Assembly (NCBI GenBank): GCA_021234155.1 | Contig: JAJEKV010000049.1 | Location: forward strand, 8,716,036 to 8,780,035 | Source of the DNA: Isoetes taiwanensis | Taxonomy: Eukaryota; Streptophyta; Lycopodiopsida; Isoetales; Isoetaceae | Reading direction: 5' to 3' | Length of the DNA: 64,000 nt | Part shown: in pieces, positions 43,222-54,875 of the stretch | How the letters are laid out: the number at the start of each line of letters is the position of its first letter | How positions within the stretch are numbered: position 1 is the stretch's first letter | The notes under the pieces: model-generated | What the model was told of the DNA's origin: nothing | Database searches by the model: none | Seen by the model: the letters and a program-made list of their open reading frames with translations, nothing else | Translations under genes and position numbers: made by a program

Positions 43222-44218
43222 CGTAAGCTATATGGCATTATAAGAAAGATTGGATTGTCCAATCCGGCAATGAAGAAGAATTATTGGGTAGTAAATTGAG
43301 TTGGAAATGAATTATTATGTTATCCCCAACAAAGCCTTTTGCCCTTTTGTGTTTTCTCCCTGTTCGCGTCCACTATCTGTCACGTCTCTACCCTTTTTGA
43401 GTTGCTGGAAGAGCCAACCCTTTCATTGATGGTCCGATGGGGTTTTTTTGGGTTGGACGGCTAAGATTAGCTTGGGGGGCTTTTTGGACGGCCCAGATGC
43501 TCATAAGTGCTGCTTTAGTCAGTGTCAGGGGAAGCAATGGGCGCCGTCGATCAGTCGTGTAGGATATGCTTGAGTAATACCACCGGAGATTCTTCTTCCA
43601 ACTTTCGTCTCCTAAAACCTTAAATAGATTCCATTCGTGTTCCAGCCGGATTCATTAGTGATTGTAGACTAAATGACAAGGTCCTTGAGTGCTTATAAGT
43701 AGCCAAAGATGTTTATGCATGCAATTTAGGATGAAAACAACACCACGTTACAATTACAATATCAACATTTCCAGGCCATAGTTAGTGTCAACTTGGCTAA
43801 GCCCCATATGAATCTTTAATAATATCAATATTTCCAGGCCGTAGTTAGTGCCAGCTTGGCTAAGCCCCATATGAGTCTTTAATAATGCCCATTTTACGAA
43901 AAAGAACTTTTATTGATGTGTCCATCTTTGCACCTATAAACAAAAAAAAAAATAGTTTGCTCCTTCCATAAATCATAGTCTTTTTAGATTGTGTATTACG
44001 ATGATTTGTAAAAACCTTTTTCTTTTTTTAGGTCTACAGAATCTAAGGTGTCAATGTCATAATCAGTTAATGTTCTATTCAGTAGATGAAGATTTCAGCT
44101 ACCTATGGGCATGAGATTCGAGGACAATTGATGCAAGATTCAACATACATAACAAAAGACGACAGATAAGTTTTCTTCCTCTGATAAGTTATTTTTCAAC
44201 ATTAGAGAGAATTTACTT
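43222..44218. other. Intergenic, no gene recognised
   Basis: No reading frame of note. It contains the 63-bp tandem duplication listed separately and probably the undefined 5' end of the Helitron. Confidence 0.4.
43758..43883 (+). repeat. 63-bp tandem duplication
   Basis: AATATCAA...TTTCCAGGCC...TAGTTAGTG...CTTGGCTAAGCCCCATATGA occurs at 43,758-43,820 and 43,821-43,883 with about five differences. Confidence 0.9.
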
Positions 44219-45256
44219 GTGTTCATTTTCTTACATAGTGCGTATTTATATATAGACTTATATTTGGATAACATAAAGATAGTGATGGAGAATAGTAGTC
44301 AAATTACATGGACAAATAGAGTCCGGATTGTTAGACGATCTAGAGAGACAATAGGAGGAGAGAGGAAACGAGAGAAAGAAAGGGAGCGTTATGCAAACTT
44401 ATCTGGGGAACAAAGGGAGAGAATTCGACAAAGACGAAGAGAGCATCGTGCAAATTTAGTTGAGGACGATAGACAAAGACTTCGACAGAGAGAAAGAGAG
44501 CGTTATGAAAGTTTGATAGATGAAAATAGACAGAGAGTGAGAGAGAGAGCTAGGGAATACGCGAGGCAACGTGCAAGGCAACGTCAATCCGGAAGCAATG
44601 TGGATGGTGCCAGCCATATGTCCCTAAGTGTGGTACCTAGCTCAAACTTAGTAGAGGAGAAGACAATAGCAGCCAAATTTACCAATGCTGAAGAGCCAAG
44701 TATAGGGGCCTCAGCAGATGATGAGGGAAATAGAGGGAGAAATTGTGAGAGAGTGAGGGGGCATTCTGAAGATCCAAGTGAGCAAGAGAGAGAGAGAGAG
44801 AGAGAGCGACAGAGAGAAACATCGTGTTGTGCTAATTTAGCAGAGGAGGCATGTACATCACAACGCCTGTGTGGAGCTATGTGCGAAAATGTGGATACTT
44901 TGCAAATGGAGGTAGATGTCGCATGTACGGATATAAGGGTAGATGCCCCATCAGTGAACACAACTATCTTCGGTTCTCTTGATTCATCCACGACCTCCAT
45001 ACCCATTATGACGCCGCGTTTGGATATATCTAATCAGCCAGAAAACCAATGTGAGGGCTCAATGAGTGAGTGGGCTTCAATGCATTGGCGAGCTCGTGCT
45101 CGTCACATGAACTCGGCAATAAATCGTAGATATATTATGTGTATATGGAATAAGAGATGCACGTATTGCCAAATTCCATTATTAAATACTGAAAAAAATG
45201 GTTTCTGCTGCAACAATGGAAGATGGTTTACCCCATCTCCCTGTGGCACTGTATAA
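44219..45256 (+). pseudogene. Helitron Rep N-terminal region
   Basis: An open frame of 345 codons; the ATG at 44,285 (MENSSQITWTNRVR) may be the better start. It has arginine/glutamate-rich repeats of the type ERYANLSGEQRERIRQRRRE (two or three copies), an acidic and serine-rich linker, then RRYIMCIWNKRCTYCQIPLL and FCCNN, a CxxC...CC zinc-finger-like block usual at the start of plant Helitron proteins. The true protein must shift to the +1 frame near 45,230 to enter the Rep region, so an indel is present. Confidence 0.7.
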
Positions 45257-46697
45257 TCTCTACAACATACCAGACTTTGCAAGGTTAGCGAGAAAGGTAA
45301 ATAGATTGTTCTGCTTTAGTGTTCTTGGAGTAAGTGGACAATTCGTAGATTTAGAGTTTCCTTCGTCCGTAACCATAACAGGTCGAACGTATCATCGACT
45401 ACGAGCCAGCGGAGAAACGGGGCATCCAATACATTGGTACATGTACGATGAATCAGAGAGATATATACATGCTAGAGGTCAGAGTGTGCCATTTCAATGG
45501 GTCGGTATCGTAGGCTCAATTCTTGATCAAGTAAACCCTTTTATTCAAAATCTTCGAACAATGGGAAGCATGCACATGCCATCGGCATATATAACTATAC
45601 AAGGTGCAACTGCAAGTGTTGATATTGCAGCTATCGTGGATGTTAACAGTACAACCGATATTGCACCTCGAGTTGCTGGCTTTTGGATACGAAACGAGGG
45701 TGAACCAACCTTTGTAAATATATTTGATCCCATGTACGAGCCGTTGCAATACCCTCTCATATTCCCGCATGGCACAATTGGTTGGGGCCTCAGAAATGAA
45801 CACGGTTTTACACAGTTACAATGGTACAGGGCTAGGTTGCTCCATGAAGACCGATTTGTCCAACTTGGTCGTCTTTGTGGAGAGTACTTGGTTGACATGT
45901 ACTCAAGAGTCGAAGATGCACGATTGAATTACTTTAGAACATCGGCATTCCGTAATAGGAGAATACAATATGATGAGGACTATTCGGAGCGAGAGAATGA
46001 TGATCGAACTGACGTTATCTTGCCATCCTCTTTCTTAGGAGGTCGAAGGTGGTGCTCTGTTCAAGTTGCTGATGCATTGGCTCTGTCTAGAGCGAAAGGC
46101 CGCCCAACTTTGTTTATCACCATGACAACGAATACAGATTGGCCAGAAATAAAGGAAATTCTCAGGCCCGGACAAAATGCATCTGATGTTCCTATGTTCG
46201 TTGTCCGTTGTTTCCATGGAAGATTGCAGCGGTTAAAAGAGCTCCTTCATAAGTTTTTTCAACAGATATCATATGTAATAACAGTCATAGAATTTCAAAA
46301 ACGCGGGTTGCCTCATTCCCACCTCGTCCTACGAACCGAGCCTGAGATACCTGTTGAATGCATCGATGAGATCATCTCCGCCGAATTACCTGCAGATCCA
46401 GTCCTTCGAGGGCAAGTTCAAAAATTTATGATTCATAAGCATACTCATAGATGCTCGCCGAATGGCGCAACCTGTTGCTACAAATATCTAAAGGATATCA
46501 CTCCAACGACATATCTCGACTCAAAGGGTTATGTCCAGTATAGGAGAAGAACTATAGATGATGTATGGGTGGTGCCATATAATGCATTTCTGCTCCATGA
46601 ATTGGATTGCCACATTATGGTGGATATAACATCTACACATATATTCTCATACCTTTATGGATACATATATAAAGGATTCGACAGCGGCAGCTTTTGA
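45198..46697 (+). pseudogene. Helitron Rep (HUH endonuclease) region
   Basis: An open frame of 499 codons. It has FSVLGVSGQFVD, the YPLIFPHGTIGW block (yPLlfp.G..G), RLCGEYLVDMYSRVEDARLN, LFITMTTNTDWPEI, then FQKRGLPHSHLVL, the HUH metal motif, here H-S-H. At the end SYLYGYIYKG holds the tyrosines of the two-tyrosine nicking motif. Rep nicks and rejoins single strands in rolling-circle transposition. The frame stops at TGA 46,695-46,697, yet the same frame continues as Helitron protein after it, so the stop is a mutation. Confidence 0.85.
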
Positions 46698-47225
46698 GTT
46701 ACCCAAGAGAGACATTCATCATTCATACCGTCGTCATTAAGCAATCAGCATGAAGAACCTGCAGAAAGCTCGTCGAGAAACAATACTGAAGGGGAGCGTG
46801 TCGCGCGTCAACCATCAGTAACGAAGAGTACCATAAATGGGTCACCAGAGAACATTTCATCTGATCAAGTTCATAAAAGACCTCCCAGGGATGACATACA
46901 GGATTACTTGAGCGCACGGTATTTATCCGCAACGGAGGCGGCATGGAGGACAATGTCCTATGATATAACTAATAAGTGTCCTGCTGTTAAATGTCTACCA
47001 TTACATCTACCACTATCTAGCACACGATCATTGTTAGATCGATACTTTTTACGTCCTTTAGATGCTGGGTTTGATACGTTCACGTACGTTCAGTATCACG
47101 AACAACACACATTGATAGCGTTCAATCCTGCCTTGGTAAACGTACCTGGGAACTATGTAGAACAAGAACGAGAAGGATTCGTGACCAACATAGTGAAGAA
47201 AAGAGTGAGGCAGCCAATAGTGTAG
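46698..47225 (+). pseudogene. Helitron linker between Rep and helicase
   Basis: It continues in the Rep frame after the TGA: a serine-rich stretch, DDIQDYLSARYLSATEAAWR, then FDTFTYVQYHEQHTLIAFNP. The DEI..Y.d.RYlsa.Ea.WR block is standard in Helitron proteins. It ends at TAG 47,223; the helicase goes on in another frame. Confidence 0.7.
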
Positions 47226-47232
47226 AATACGA

Positions 47233-48624
47233 TTGCTATTGCCTCGAGTGGGAGAGGCATTCTACTTGAGACAAATTTTGCTGCACCGCCCTGCAAGGAC
47301 ATGGGATGAGCTGAAAATCGTCAATGGACAACAATATGAAATGTACCAGCAAGCTGCCGAGGCAGAAGGGTTGCTTGCGGCACATAACGAGGCTATATTA
47401 GTGATGGAAGAAGCTGCTTCCTTATCATTGAGTCCCACACAACTACGGTTTCTTTTTGCCATGTTACTACTGGACCAAGGTCCAGCAATTGAGCTATGGA
47501 GCAGCTTCAAAGTACCAATGAGTGTTGACCTGCTTGACGAGTACCAAAATGATGAAACAATCGCTTTTAATGAATCCCTTCATTTAATCAACAACATTCT
47601 AACACAACATAGTACCAACATTTTAGCATTTGGTCTCCAACTTCAGCCCCGTCTTGGAAGAGATGTCATGCATGAATTGCGAAAATTTTTCGACCATGGA
47701 CGGTACTTAGATGAGGTAATGCAGATGACGAGCATAATGAAAAATGACCAACAAAAGATATACAGCTTCGTTCGGGAATGGCTTGAATCCCTAGAAAGCA
47801 ACCAACCTTTGTTCATCGATGGAAAGGCCGGTAGGGGTAAACCATTCCTTCTAAATTGCATATGCCTGTTGATACGAGCCAACCAAGGTATAGTTCTTCC
47901 GTCTTGATGCAAAGATTAGCGTGTCTCCAATACCCCGGGAGGACGAAACACCCACTCGTTGTTCCAAATCCCGTGAAAGAAAATAATGCGAGGGGCTTCA
48001 TTCGATGATAGAACATGATTCTGGAGCAGCGAATCTGCTCATTGCAGCTAAGGTCATCATCTGGGATGAATTTCCGATGGCCAATAAAGCTGTCATAGAA
48101 AGCACCCATCATCTATTACAACGACTATGCAAGAACGGTCTTCCCTTTGGAGGCAAGCATTTCATTGCCTCTGGAGACTTTAGACAAGTCGCGCCTGTTG
48201 TAAAGGGAGGGGGGAGAAATGCAACATATAATGCATCCATAAAATCCTCATCACTATGGCAGACTTTTCGTGTAATGAGATTGGAAGAACCTATCCGTAA
48301 TGCAGATGACCCTGAATTAATGCATTTTGTCGATCGCATAGGAGAAAATTGGGAGGAGTCAACAGTCTCACTAGATATATTTAATATAACTACTAGCATA
48401 GAAGATAGCATTGAATTTTTATATCCACCCGACATACTGCGAAATCCAATTTCATGTAAGACACGAAATACGTTGTCGACAATTAATAAGAGTGTTGATA
48501 GCTTCAATGATTGCATTCTTGATAGAGTTCCTAGTCGTGACAAATCGTATTATAGTCATGACCACATCACCGAGCAAGACGAAATCATACGCAACCACCC
48601 TTATGCAACCTCTGATTTCCTTAA
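47233..48624 (+). pseudogene. Helitron helicase (PIF1-like), N-terminal part
   Basis: The frame at 47,233-47,907 starts with EAFYLRQILLHRPARTWDEL and reaches the Walker A block PLFIDGKAGRGKPFLLN. The canonical GKT/S is changed to GKP. A frame change leads to 48,005, where KVIIWDEFPMANK is Walker B (DE present), followed by GLPFGGKHFIASGDFRQVAP, the sensor-like GDFRQ motif III, and DEIIRNHPYATSDFLN. The coding sequence is then cut at 48,625 by the CACTA insertion. With the Walker A change and frame breaks it cannot be active. Confidence 0.8.
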
Positions 48625-49448
48625 CACTAGAGTTGTTACTGGAACTATTCTGGGTTCATCCACCAGAATTGGTCCAGCATACCCTCTGCCACTTAAACCC
48701 AGGTATCTAACAAGAGAAGTTTCCATTTCACAAGATACCACCACTTTTGGAATCTTCACTCGATTCTTTATGGCCATAGAGAATTTCATGACCAATAGAT
48801 TTACTGATATGTTGTGGTGATTGCCCAAACCTCATTGAATTCAGCAGTTTTTACGCCAGGCCAGAACTGCATTCTTCAAACTTTCTAGCATAAAGGGGTC
48901 CAAACGTTTCTAAAATTGAAAGTAATTGACGTTTTATATGATAAAACATGTTGATTTGCATGTTTTCATGTTTCGTTGCTATTAGATGGCATTATATGAA
49001 GTCGTCAAACCATTTTTAGCTCAAAAAAGCTGTTTGAGGTTGTGAATTGTTTCTCCTTTACTATAACAAGTTTTGACGTAAGACTTGCGGCCATAAGTTG
49101 TCAACTCTAAGAGCTATAGTCCAATAATTTTTTGAAGTGTCTATAAGTCATGTTGATCTCAATTTTCACTAAAGAAGATTCGATACAGAATCCAGGACAA
49201 AAATAGAACTAACGTGGTTTAACTAAACTTATATATAAGCTTTCTAAGGGCAATAAATGATGCATTCCATTCATTCCACTTATACATTCATAATAAAGAA
49301 TTTTATGAACTTAAATATGGTGAATAACCATGTATTATTTACATTTAGAAGTGGTTGCCACTACACAAAATTAGAGTTCAGCTAAGGTAATAATACAAAA
49401 AACTCACCTTTTATGGTAGGCAATATTTTTTATGAATGTCACCCTTCC

Positions 49449-49824
49449 TTGGCAACATAGATCTTGAATTTCATGTTAAAGTAACATATTATGTACAAGA
49501 TTTGATTTAAAATAGACATGGACCATTTCTGGTTTGTACTTATGCTTGCCATATTTGAAAGCAAGATAGCATTCTTTTTCAACTCATGATGTGCAAAACA
49601 CACGATGAAATCTTCTTATTTTTACTATCATAAGCTTAGTACACGTGTTTGCTGCTTAAGAGTTCCTACTTTAGGTATAATAATAGTAACTTTAGCTTGT
49701 CTTTCATGATAGACTATAATTTTTATGGGTTCAAGCTTCATTGGCAACATAGATCTCCAATTTGATGTTAAAAATAACATACTACTATATGTAAGATTTG
49801 AATATAAATGGGCATGGACCATTA
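49449..49824 (+). repeat. Diverged direct duplication within the CACTA insert
   Basis: TTGGCAACATAGATC...ATTTGATGTTAAA...GTAAGATTTGA...CATGGACCATT-like sequence occurs at 49,449-49,528 and 49,741-49,824. Confidence 0.75.
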
Positions 49825-50093
49825 TGGTCTACAATTAACGAATTGGATATAGAATTAAATCTCTCTAATTATGATTACCAATTTTATTTATTGTTCATTT
49901 GTCACTTATACAATGATATGGTGATTTTCTACCTTCTCTAACATAATTTTTGGAAGGATGAGTGGAGATTCATATAGGTTCAGTTTGCTTGTGCTTCAAC
50001 TTTACCATTAAATAATGCAATTCTAGCAACCAACTAATTAAGATGAGGATGTTCTGGCTTCTTGAATGATCATAAGCCATGTGGACCAGCAAT

Positions 50094-50117
50094 GGAAGGA
50101 AGGAAGGAAGGAAGGAA
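50094..50117 (+). repeat. (GGAA)6 microsatellite
   Basis: Six GGAA units. Confidence 0.95.
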
Positions 50118-51232
50118 GAGAATTTTAACGTCCACGGAACCCAATTGGGTTATGGGAAACAGACATAGCAGTCTATCTTTATTTTTCATAGTTCTAGCTT
50201 TTTATATTTGTTTTTCATTCTTTTGCATTGCTTCCACAACTTGAGAAGATAAAAAATACAAGTTTTGAGTTCACCATTCAATACATAGGTTTATGAAATC
50301 CATGGAACGCGTACTCTAACAGATAACTTGGAATGAACACTAGAAAGTTTATGCTAAACCTCAAGATCAGGAGCATTGATTATTTTTAATGAATAGAGTA
50401 GCTCATGAGGTGCTTATATCCCGCAATTGAAACTGAAATTGATTAACATGAGGGAGTTCTTAATTTTAAAAAGAAGGTGGACCGGTAATGGTCTCAGGTA
50501 ATACGAACCTTTCTTGATTTTTTGAAAACAAACGCTATGCTTTTTTTACGTGTTTGTTTTTGGGGTGATTCCATATCGTGGTAACCTTTCATAATGTGAT
50601 TTTTTTGAGGATGACTTTGAATCATTTTACTCCTATATAGACATAAGTTATCATTCACTTGTAATTGAAAAAATAAAAGAAAATCAAAACCTCATCATCA
50701 AGGCTAATGGACATTTTTCTTAGATAAAGCAAGTTGTCTAATACTTATATTCAAAATTTTGGGTCAAAATTCATTTTCCTACAAAAGTTAGAGATTTGAT
50801 TTGGGAACAGCTTTCTGGAAACCAGTATTGGTTCACAGAAGACAAGCAGCAGTTTTGACCCTGTCATGTTCAAACAATCCTATTTCCCTTCTCAGACCTC
50901 GGATTGAGGTGCAGTTTTTTGTGTCTTACTCTCTAACTCGTGTAGCAAAACACAAAAATAATGAAAAAAATCATAAAAATTGTCTTGTCGAGACAGGTTT
51001 ACTTTATCTAAACATGTAGCGAAACATACTTGACCCCCTTGGGTTTACCTAAGTGTAACTCTCATGAATGGGGACCGATAGATTTTTAGGTATTTTTCCC
51101 ATGCAACATGACTGCCATATATTAACATATAAGAAGGGTTTGACTGATTATTGAACCCCTGATTTTATGTGAATTTTAACGCGAACAGTGCAAATGCACC
51201 TTTTCTGGTACATCATGTGACGACTCTAGTGC

Positions 51233-51717
51233 TAATAACTTCACACGTTCCGGAATACCCAACCATGAGTTGAAGCTTAAAGTAGGGGCCATATGCCGCA
51301 TTATGAAACGGTTGGATATGGAAAAGGGTTTGGTAAAAAATGCAAGAGTTATGGTCGTGTCAATGCACGCAAAAATTTGTCATGGTGAAAGTACTAGACG
51401 AGGCATCCCAGGACGATGCACATACATACCCGATTTCTAGAACTGACTTTTTCTATCAACCAGAGAACCGGCCCTGGACCATTCACAGACGACAATTGCC
51501 ACTCCGTTTATCTTATTCGACCACCTTCAATAGCTGCCAGGGGCTGACATTAGATCGCGTTGTCATTGACCTGCGTACCGATGTATTTGCACATGGCCAA
51601 TTATACACGGCTCTTACTCGCATGCGGAAGAGAGAAGACGCACTCATCCTCCTCTCACCAGAGAATACATCGAGGCATACTAAAAATATTGTCTATAAGG
51701 AGCTTCTCTGTTGATAA
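51233..51717 (+). pseudogene. Helitron helicase, C-terminal part
   Basis: It resumes right after the CACTA insert: NNFTRSGIPNHELKLKVGAI, then MKRLDMEKGLVKNARVMV (the usual LNLKVG...LRNLD...GLCNGTR block). After a frame break comes LPLRLSYSTTFNSCQGLTLD and RVVIDLRTDVFAHGQLYTAL with TRM, the conserved C-terminal helicase motifs (A..I.KSQGQTL, FSHGQLYVALSR). It ends at the stop near 51,712. Confidence 0.85.
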
Positions 51718-51738
51718 GGTAACTTTTTAGCTCTTCTT

Positions 51739-51912
51739 TGTACAGTTCACAAAAGATGATGTAGCAGTGTATTGTCTGCAAGGAGTTGAACTTCAAGTAA
51801 GGTATGTCCTCTGTCTTTCACATTGTATTGTACAGTTCACAAAAGATGATGTAGTAGTGTATCGTCTGCAAGGAGTTGAACTTCAAGTAAGGTATGTCCT
51901 CTGCCTTTCACA
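51739..51912 (+). repeat. 90-bp tandem duplication after the helicase
   Basis: TGTACAGTTCACAAAAGATG through TAAGGTATGTCCTCTG occurs at 51,739-51,828 and 51,829-51,912 with few differences. Just after it (51,925-51,980) DVLILLSPDNLSQIV in one frame echoes DALILLSPENTSR at the helicase end, so part of the 3' coding end is duplicated as well. Confidence 0.85.
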
Positions 51913-52188
51913 GGTACCATGTGATGTGCTGATCCTCTTATCTCCAGACAATTTGTCACAAATTGTGTTGACGTGTGTTTTCTCTGGCCACTATTTAGAC
52001 AGGTACAGACGGCTTCTTCAGTCCTCTTCTATAGATGACACCATTAAGGCAACTGTGCTTCAAATAAGGTACATCCCCTCTACTTTAACATGTACTATTT
52101 ATCTGCCCATATGATACATGACATGCAATTTGATTACCATGAAATTTCCTCCCTCCATGCTTGATCAAAGTGAACAAATAAAATCCCC

Positions 52189-52279
52189 CCATCGCGGTGA
52201 TGGTCTAGTGGTAAATCTATTGGTCATGGGTGGCCCCCAGCCAGGATCAAAGCCCACTGACTAGCATCGGGTGGTTAAA
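52189..52279 (+). repeat. tRNA-like SINE unit 1
   Basis: CCATCGCGGTGATGGTCTAG opens the unit, with an A-box-like TGGTCTAGTGG and a B-box-like GGATCAAAGCC 40 bp on, then an A-run. Confidence 0.65.
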
Positions 52280-52301
52280 AAAAAGGAATGAAAAAGGATA
52301 T

Positions 52302-52390
52302 CCATCGCGCCGGTGGCCTAGTGGTAAGGCCATTGGTAATGGGAAATCCCCACCCAGGCTCAAAACCCACTGACTACCGTTGGATGGTGG
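52302..52390 (+). repeat. tRNA-like SINE unit 2
   Basis: Same layout: CCATCGCGCCGG, A box TGGCCTAGTGG, B box GGCTCAAAACCC, ending CTACCGTTGGATGG. Confidence 0.7.
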
Positions 52391-52437
52391 TAACTAAAAA
52401 ACATGAGATGATGAACGTAATTAAGAAAGTGTATAAA

Positions 52438-52526
52438 CCATCGCGCTGGTGGCCTAGTGGTTAAGCCATTGGTTATGGGCAACCCCCACCCAGGCTCAAA
52501 ACCCACTGACTACCATTGGATAGTTG
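52438..52526 (+). repeat. tRNA-like SINE unit 3
   Basis: CCATCGCGCTGG, A box TGGCCTAGTGG, B box GGCTCAAAACCC, ending CTACCATTGGATAG. Units 2 and 3 are closer to each other than to unit 1. Confidence 0.7.
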
Positions 52527-53063
52527 AAACGTTGATATTAAAAGAGAACTGGTAAAGTGCAAAGAGTACTACGGTAATGTAGTGGAAATTTCATGGTGAT
52601 TGAAAATAGCTTGCATGTATCATATGGGCGCATGAACACAAGGCAATAGCGCGGGTTCAAATCCCACGTGTTCGTGGTCCAAAACAACAGCAGAGACATT
52701 TGGGGGCAGGGATCCAGGTTGTCTACCTTGAGTAGAGTGAGAAAATGTGTTGGACAATATGGCATGAAGGACCATCTTTATGGTGCATATCATAAATTTG
52801 TTCTCTATGGAAAGCTATTGGGTTATTGGGTCATGTTTTATTCATATTTATCTTGAATAACCATTTCGCATAGATATATCGGCAACTACAAAGGTTATAA
52901 TTCTCCATATTCGAAACTTAGATTCTATTGATTTAATACAAATCATCTTTCGTAACGAGTCATTATGGTCAGCATCCTTCTATCGTGAGGGCACTGAAGA
53001 CAAGGCAAATAAATGCACGTTCGAATTGTGCGTCTTCTAGCATGTATAGACGAGTTGGGGAAG

Positions 53064-53104
53064 AGAAACGTTCGCGGCGGCCTTGGCCGCCGCGATAAGT
53101 TTCT
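53064..53104. repeat. Perfect GC-rich hairpin
   Basis: A 10-bp perfect stem, CGCGGCGGCC and its complement, closes a TT loop (53,073-53,094). It is extended after a 3-nt mismatch by GAAAC/GTTTC. A diverged copy lies at 56,740. Confidence 0.9.
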
Positions 53105-53918
53105 TGTATTCATATATATGTCTCCACTATTGGAAATTTTGATGTTCTTTTCTTCTTAAGGGACAACAATCTTTTGTCATGAAAGTAATAAGGCAACCTA
53201 GGGAATGAGATACTATAGCAATCACACTCACCATGATACCTTCAGAAGTTTAATTGCCCATCAGCGTATTTTATAACAAATAGTTAATGTAGACATACCT
53301 TTGAGTACTACAAGACGAAAGGATAGCTCGATATGGCAATGTGATAGAATTTCTCCTAGTTGCCAATTGACATGTTGTCATGACATTGAACATCAACACC
53401 ATCAGACATGACAACCTCAAAAGCATGGGCATGAGCAGAGAAGAAACTACAAGTGCACATGGTGATGTTAAGGAAGAGAAAATATGAGAATTAAGGAACA
53501 AAAGGAATTAAAAGAGATGTGTTTCGGGATTTTACATCCAAGCTATGTAGCTTTTGAGTTATAACTACTGTTGTGATTTTCCATTAGAGAAGTGTAGTTA
53601 AAAACTTGGAACTCAGAGCTAAAAGAGCATTAGATGTCCAATCAAGTAAATGAATCTATTTTATATATCTTATATTCAATAATATATTTTTATTCATAGA
53701 CCTGCAAAATAGAAGAAATAGAAGATGCTTCTACTAGAAAAAAAACTGTAGAAATATACCTATTCAAAAATAGATCATTTCGCAATTGAAGCATGCAACA
53801 TAACATGAAAGGATTATTACCATGAATTAAGATCATTATTTGATTGCTTCAGAAGGGAAAATTTTGAATTCTTTTGCCATGAGTACGTTAAAATTAGAAT
53901 GAGTTGGATTCATGGAAC

Positions 53919-53942
53919 GGACGGACGGACGGACGGACGGAC
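53919..53942 (+). repeat. (GGAC)6 microsatellite
   Basis: Six GGAC units followed by diverged GACAGACGAGACC and CGCACGCACG sequence. Confidence 0.95.
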
Positions 53943-54684
53943 GGGACAGACGAGACCAGACGAGCGCACGCACGCATGACGCATTTACGCACAGATGTTT
54001 TAATGTCACACCACTAGGCAGCATCCAACTGGACATGTGACCACACACCACACTACATTGCTCGGTTGGGCCCTGTCCCCAACCACTTTATATTGCATCA
54101 GGGGATTTGATGTCCAACAGTTTAGAGTTCAGAGGGATAAGTTGCTTGCCAATCTAGACATAAACTTTAGCATTTTAAAGGAATAGAATAGCATTAATCA
54201 AGTATACAAAACAAAAGAGATTTTTGAGGAGGAAAGAACAAGACATTTTTAAGGACTTAACATATAAGGTAGAGCAATGATTCTTATGTTGTACAATAGA
54301 ATGACATGTCGTTGCAATCACCTAGAAGGAGTGTTGGGAGTTCGTTGCCTATCTCAATAACGGGGATACAAAAGATTACATGTTTCAAATACAGATAATA
54401 AAAGACCAAGTGAGTAGGCCTTCAATGAATGGGCTGGATTTTTAGCTAAAGATACAACAACATATTTTAATTGATAGGCTCATCTTGATGATCTGATTCT
54501 TGCTCTGCGACTCGCATGAAAGCAACAACATCCCGAATTCATCTCAACAGTTTTTTCTACAATGGTATAGAGTGGGTAGCTGCACATCGCAGGCTACCCA
54601 AAAAATGAAAAACATAGGGAATATCCAGTTATAACACCTGGACCCCAAATAACATTGTGTGCTACAGATGTTGGCTAGTGTATC

Positions 54685-54765
54685 TGCCGAGAGCTTATCG
54701 CCGGGATTAAAAAACCCCGCCCTTTCGGGTTTTCGAGGAAAAAACCTAGCGATAAAATCTCGGCA
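54685..54765. repeat. 81-bp fold-back unit
   Basis: TGCCGAGAGCTTATCGC pairs with GCGATAAAATCTCGGCA, with a second inner hairpin around CCCGCCCTTTCGGG. It looks like a small MITE or hairpin end. Confidence 0.8.
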
Positions 54766-54875
54766 AGGGGCTTGGACAACGCAGGGCTACTAAAAAACCC
54801 ACGCTCCACAGAGAATACCGAAGTCACGCATCACCCCTGGACCTGCACATACAGAAAAACCAATAGAGAAAAAAC

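Larger units (their letters stand above)
48625..51231. mobile_element. CACTA-type non-autonomous transposon inside the Helitron
   Basis: The insert begins CACTAGAGTTGTTAC and ends GTGACGACTCTAGTG. It therefore has 9-bp perfect terminal inverted repeats with the CACTA/TAGTG ends of the CACTA (En/Spm) superfamily. Length is 2,607 bp. It sits between TTAA and CTAA, close to a short target duplication. Deleting it with one copy of that duplication puts the helicase frame back together (…DFLN joins NFTRSGIPNHELKLKVG). No transposase frame lies inside. It is AT-rich with an internal duplication. Confidence 0.8.
44219..52100 (+). mobile_element. Autonomous-type Helitron, decayed
   Basis: A Rep-type HUH region and a PIF1-family helicase follow each other on the plus strand, the RepHel organisation of Helitrons. 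The coding region passes through at least four frames plus one in-frame TGA, and it is split by a CACTA-like insertion at 48,625-51,231. The 5' TC end and the 3' hairpin with CTRR end were not identified, so the outer limits are approximate. Confidence 0.8.
52527..54684. other. No gene recognised
   Basis: AT-rich intergenic sequence. Two further B-box look-alikes (GGGTTCAAATCCC near 52,653; ACGTTCGAATTGT near 53,012) occur without a foldable tRNA. A GC-rich hairpin and a GGAC array are listed separately. Confidence 0.45.

Noticed and set aside
44584-45006. 140-codon serine/leucine-rich minus frame
   Set aside because: Antisense shadow of the R/E-rich Helitron N-terminus.
52630-52680. Possible tRNA gene (B-box GGGTTCAAATCCC)
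   Set aside because: No matching acceptor stem, D arm or anticodon arm can be folded around it.
52995-53035. Possible tRNA T-arm (GCACGTTCGAATTGTGC)
   Set aside because: The T-arm pairs, but no cloverleaf is found upstream.
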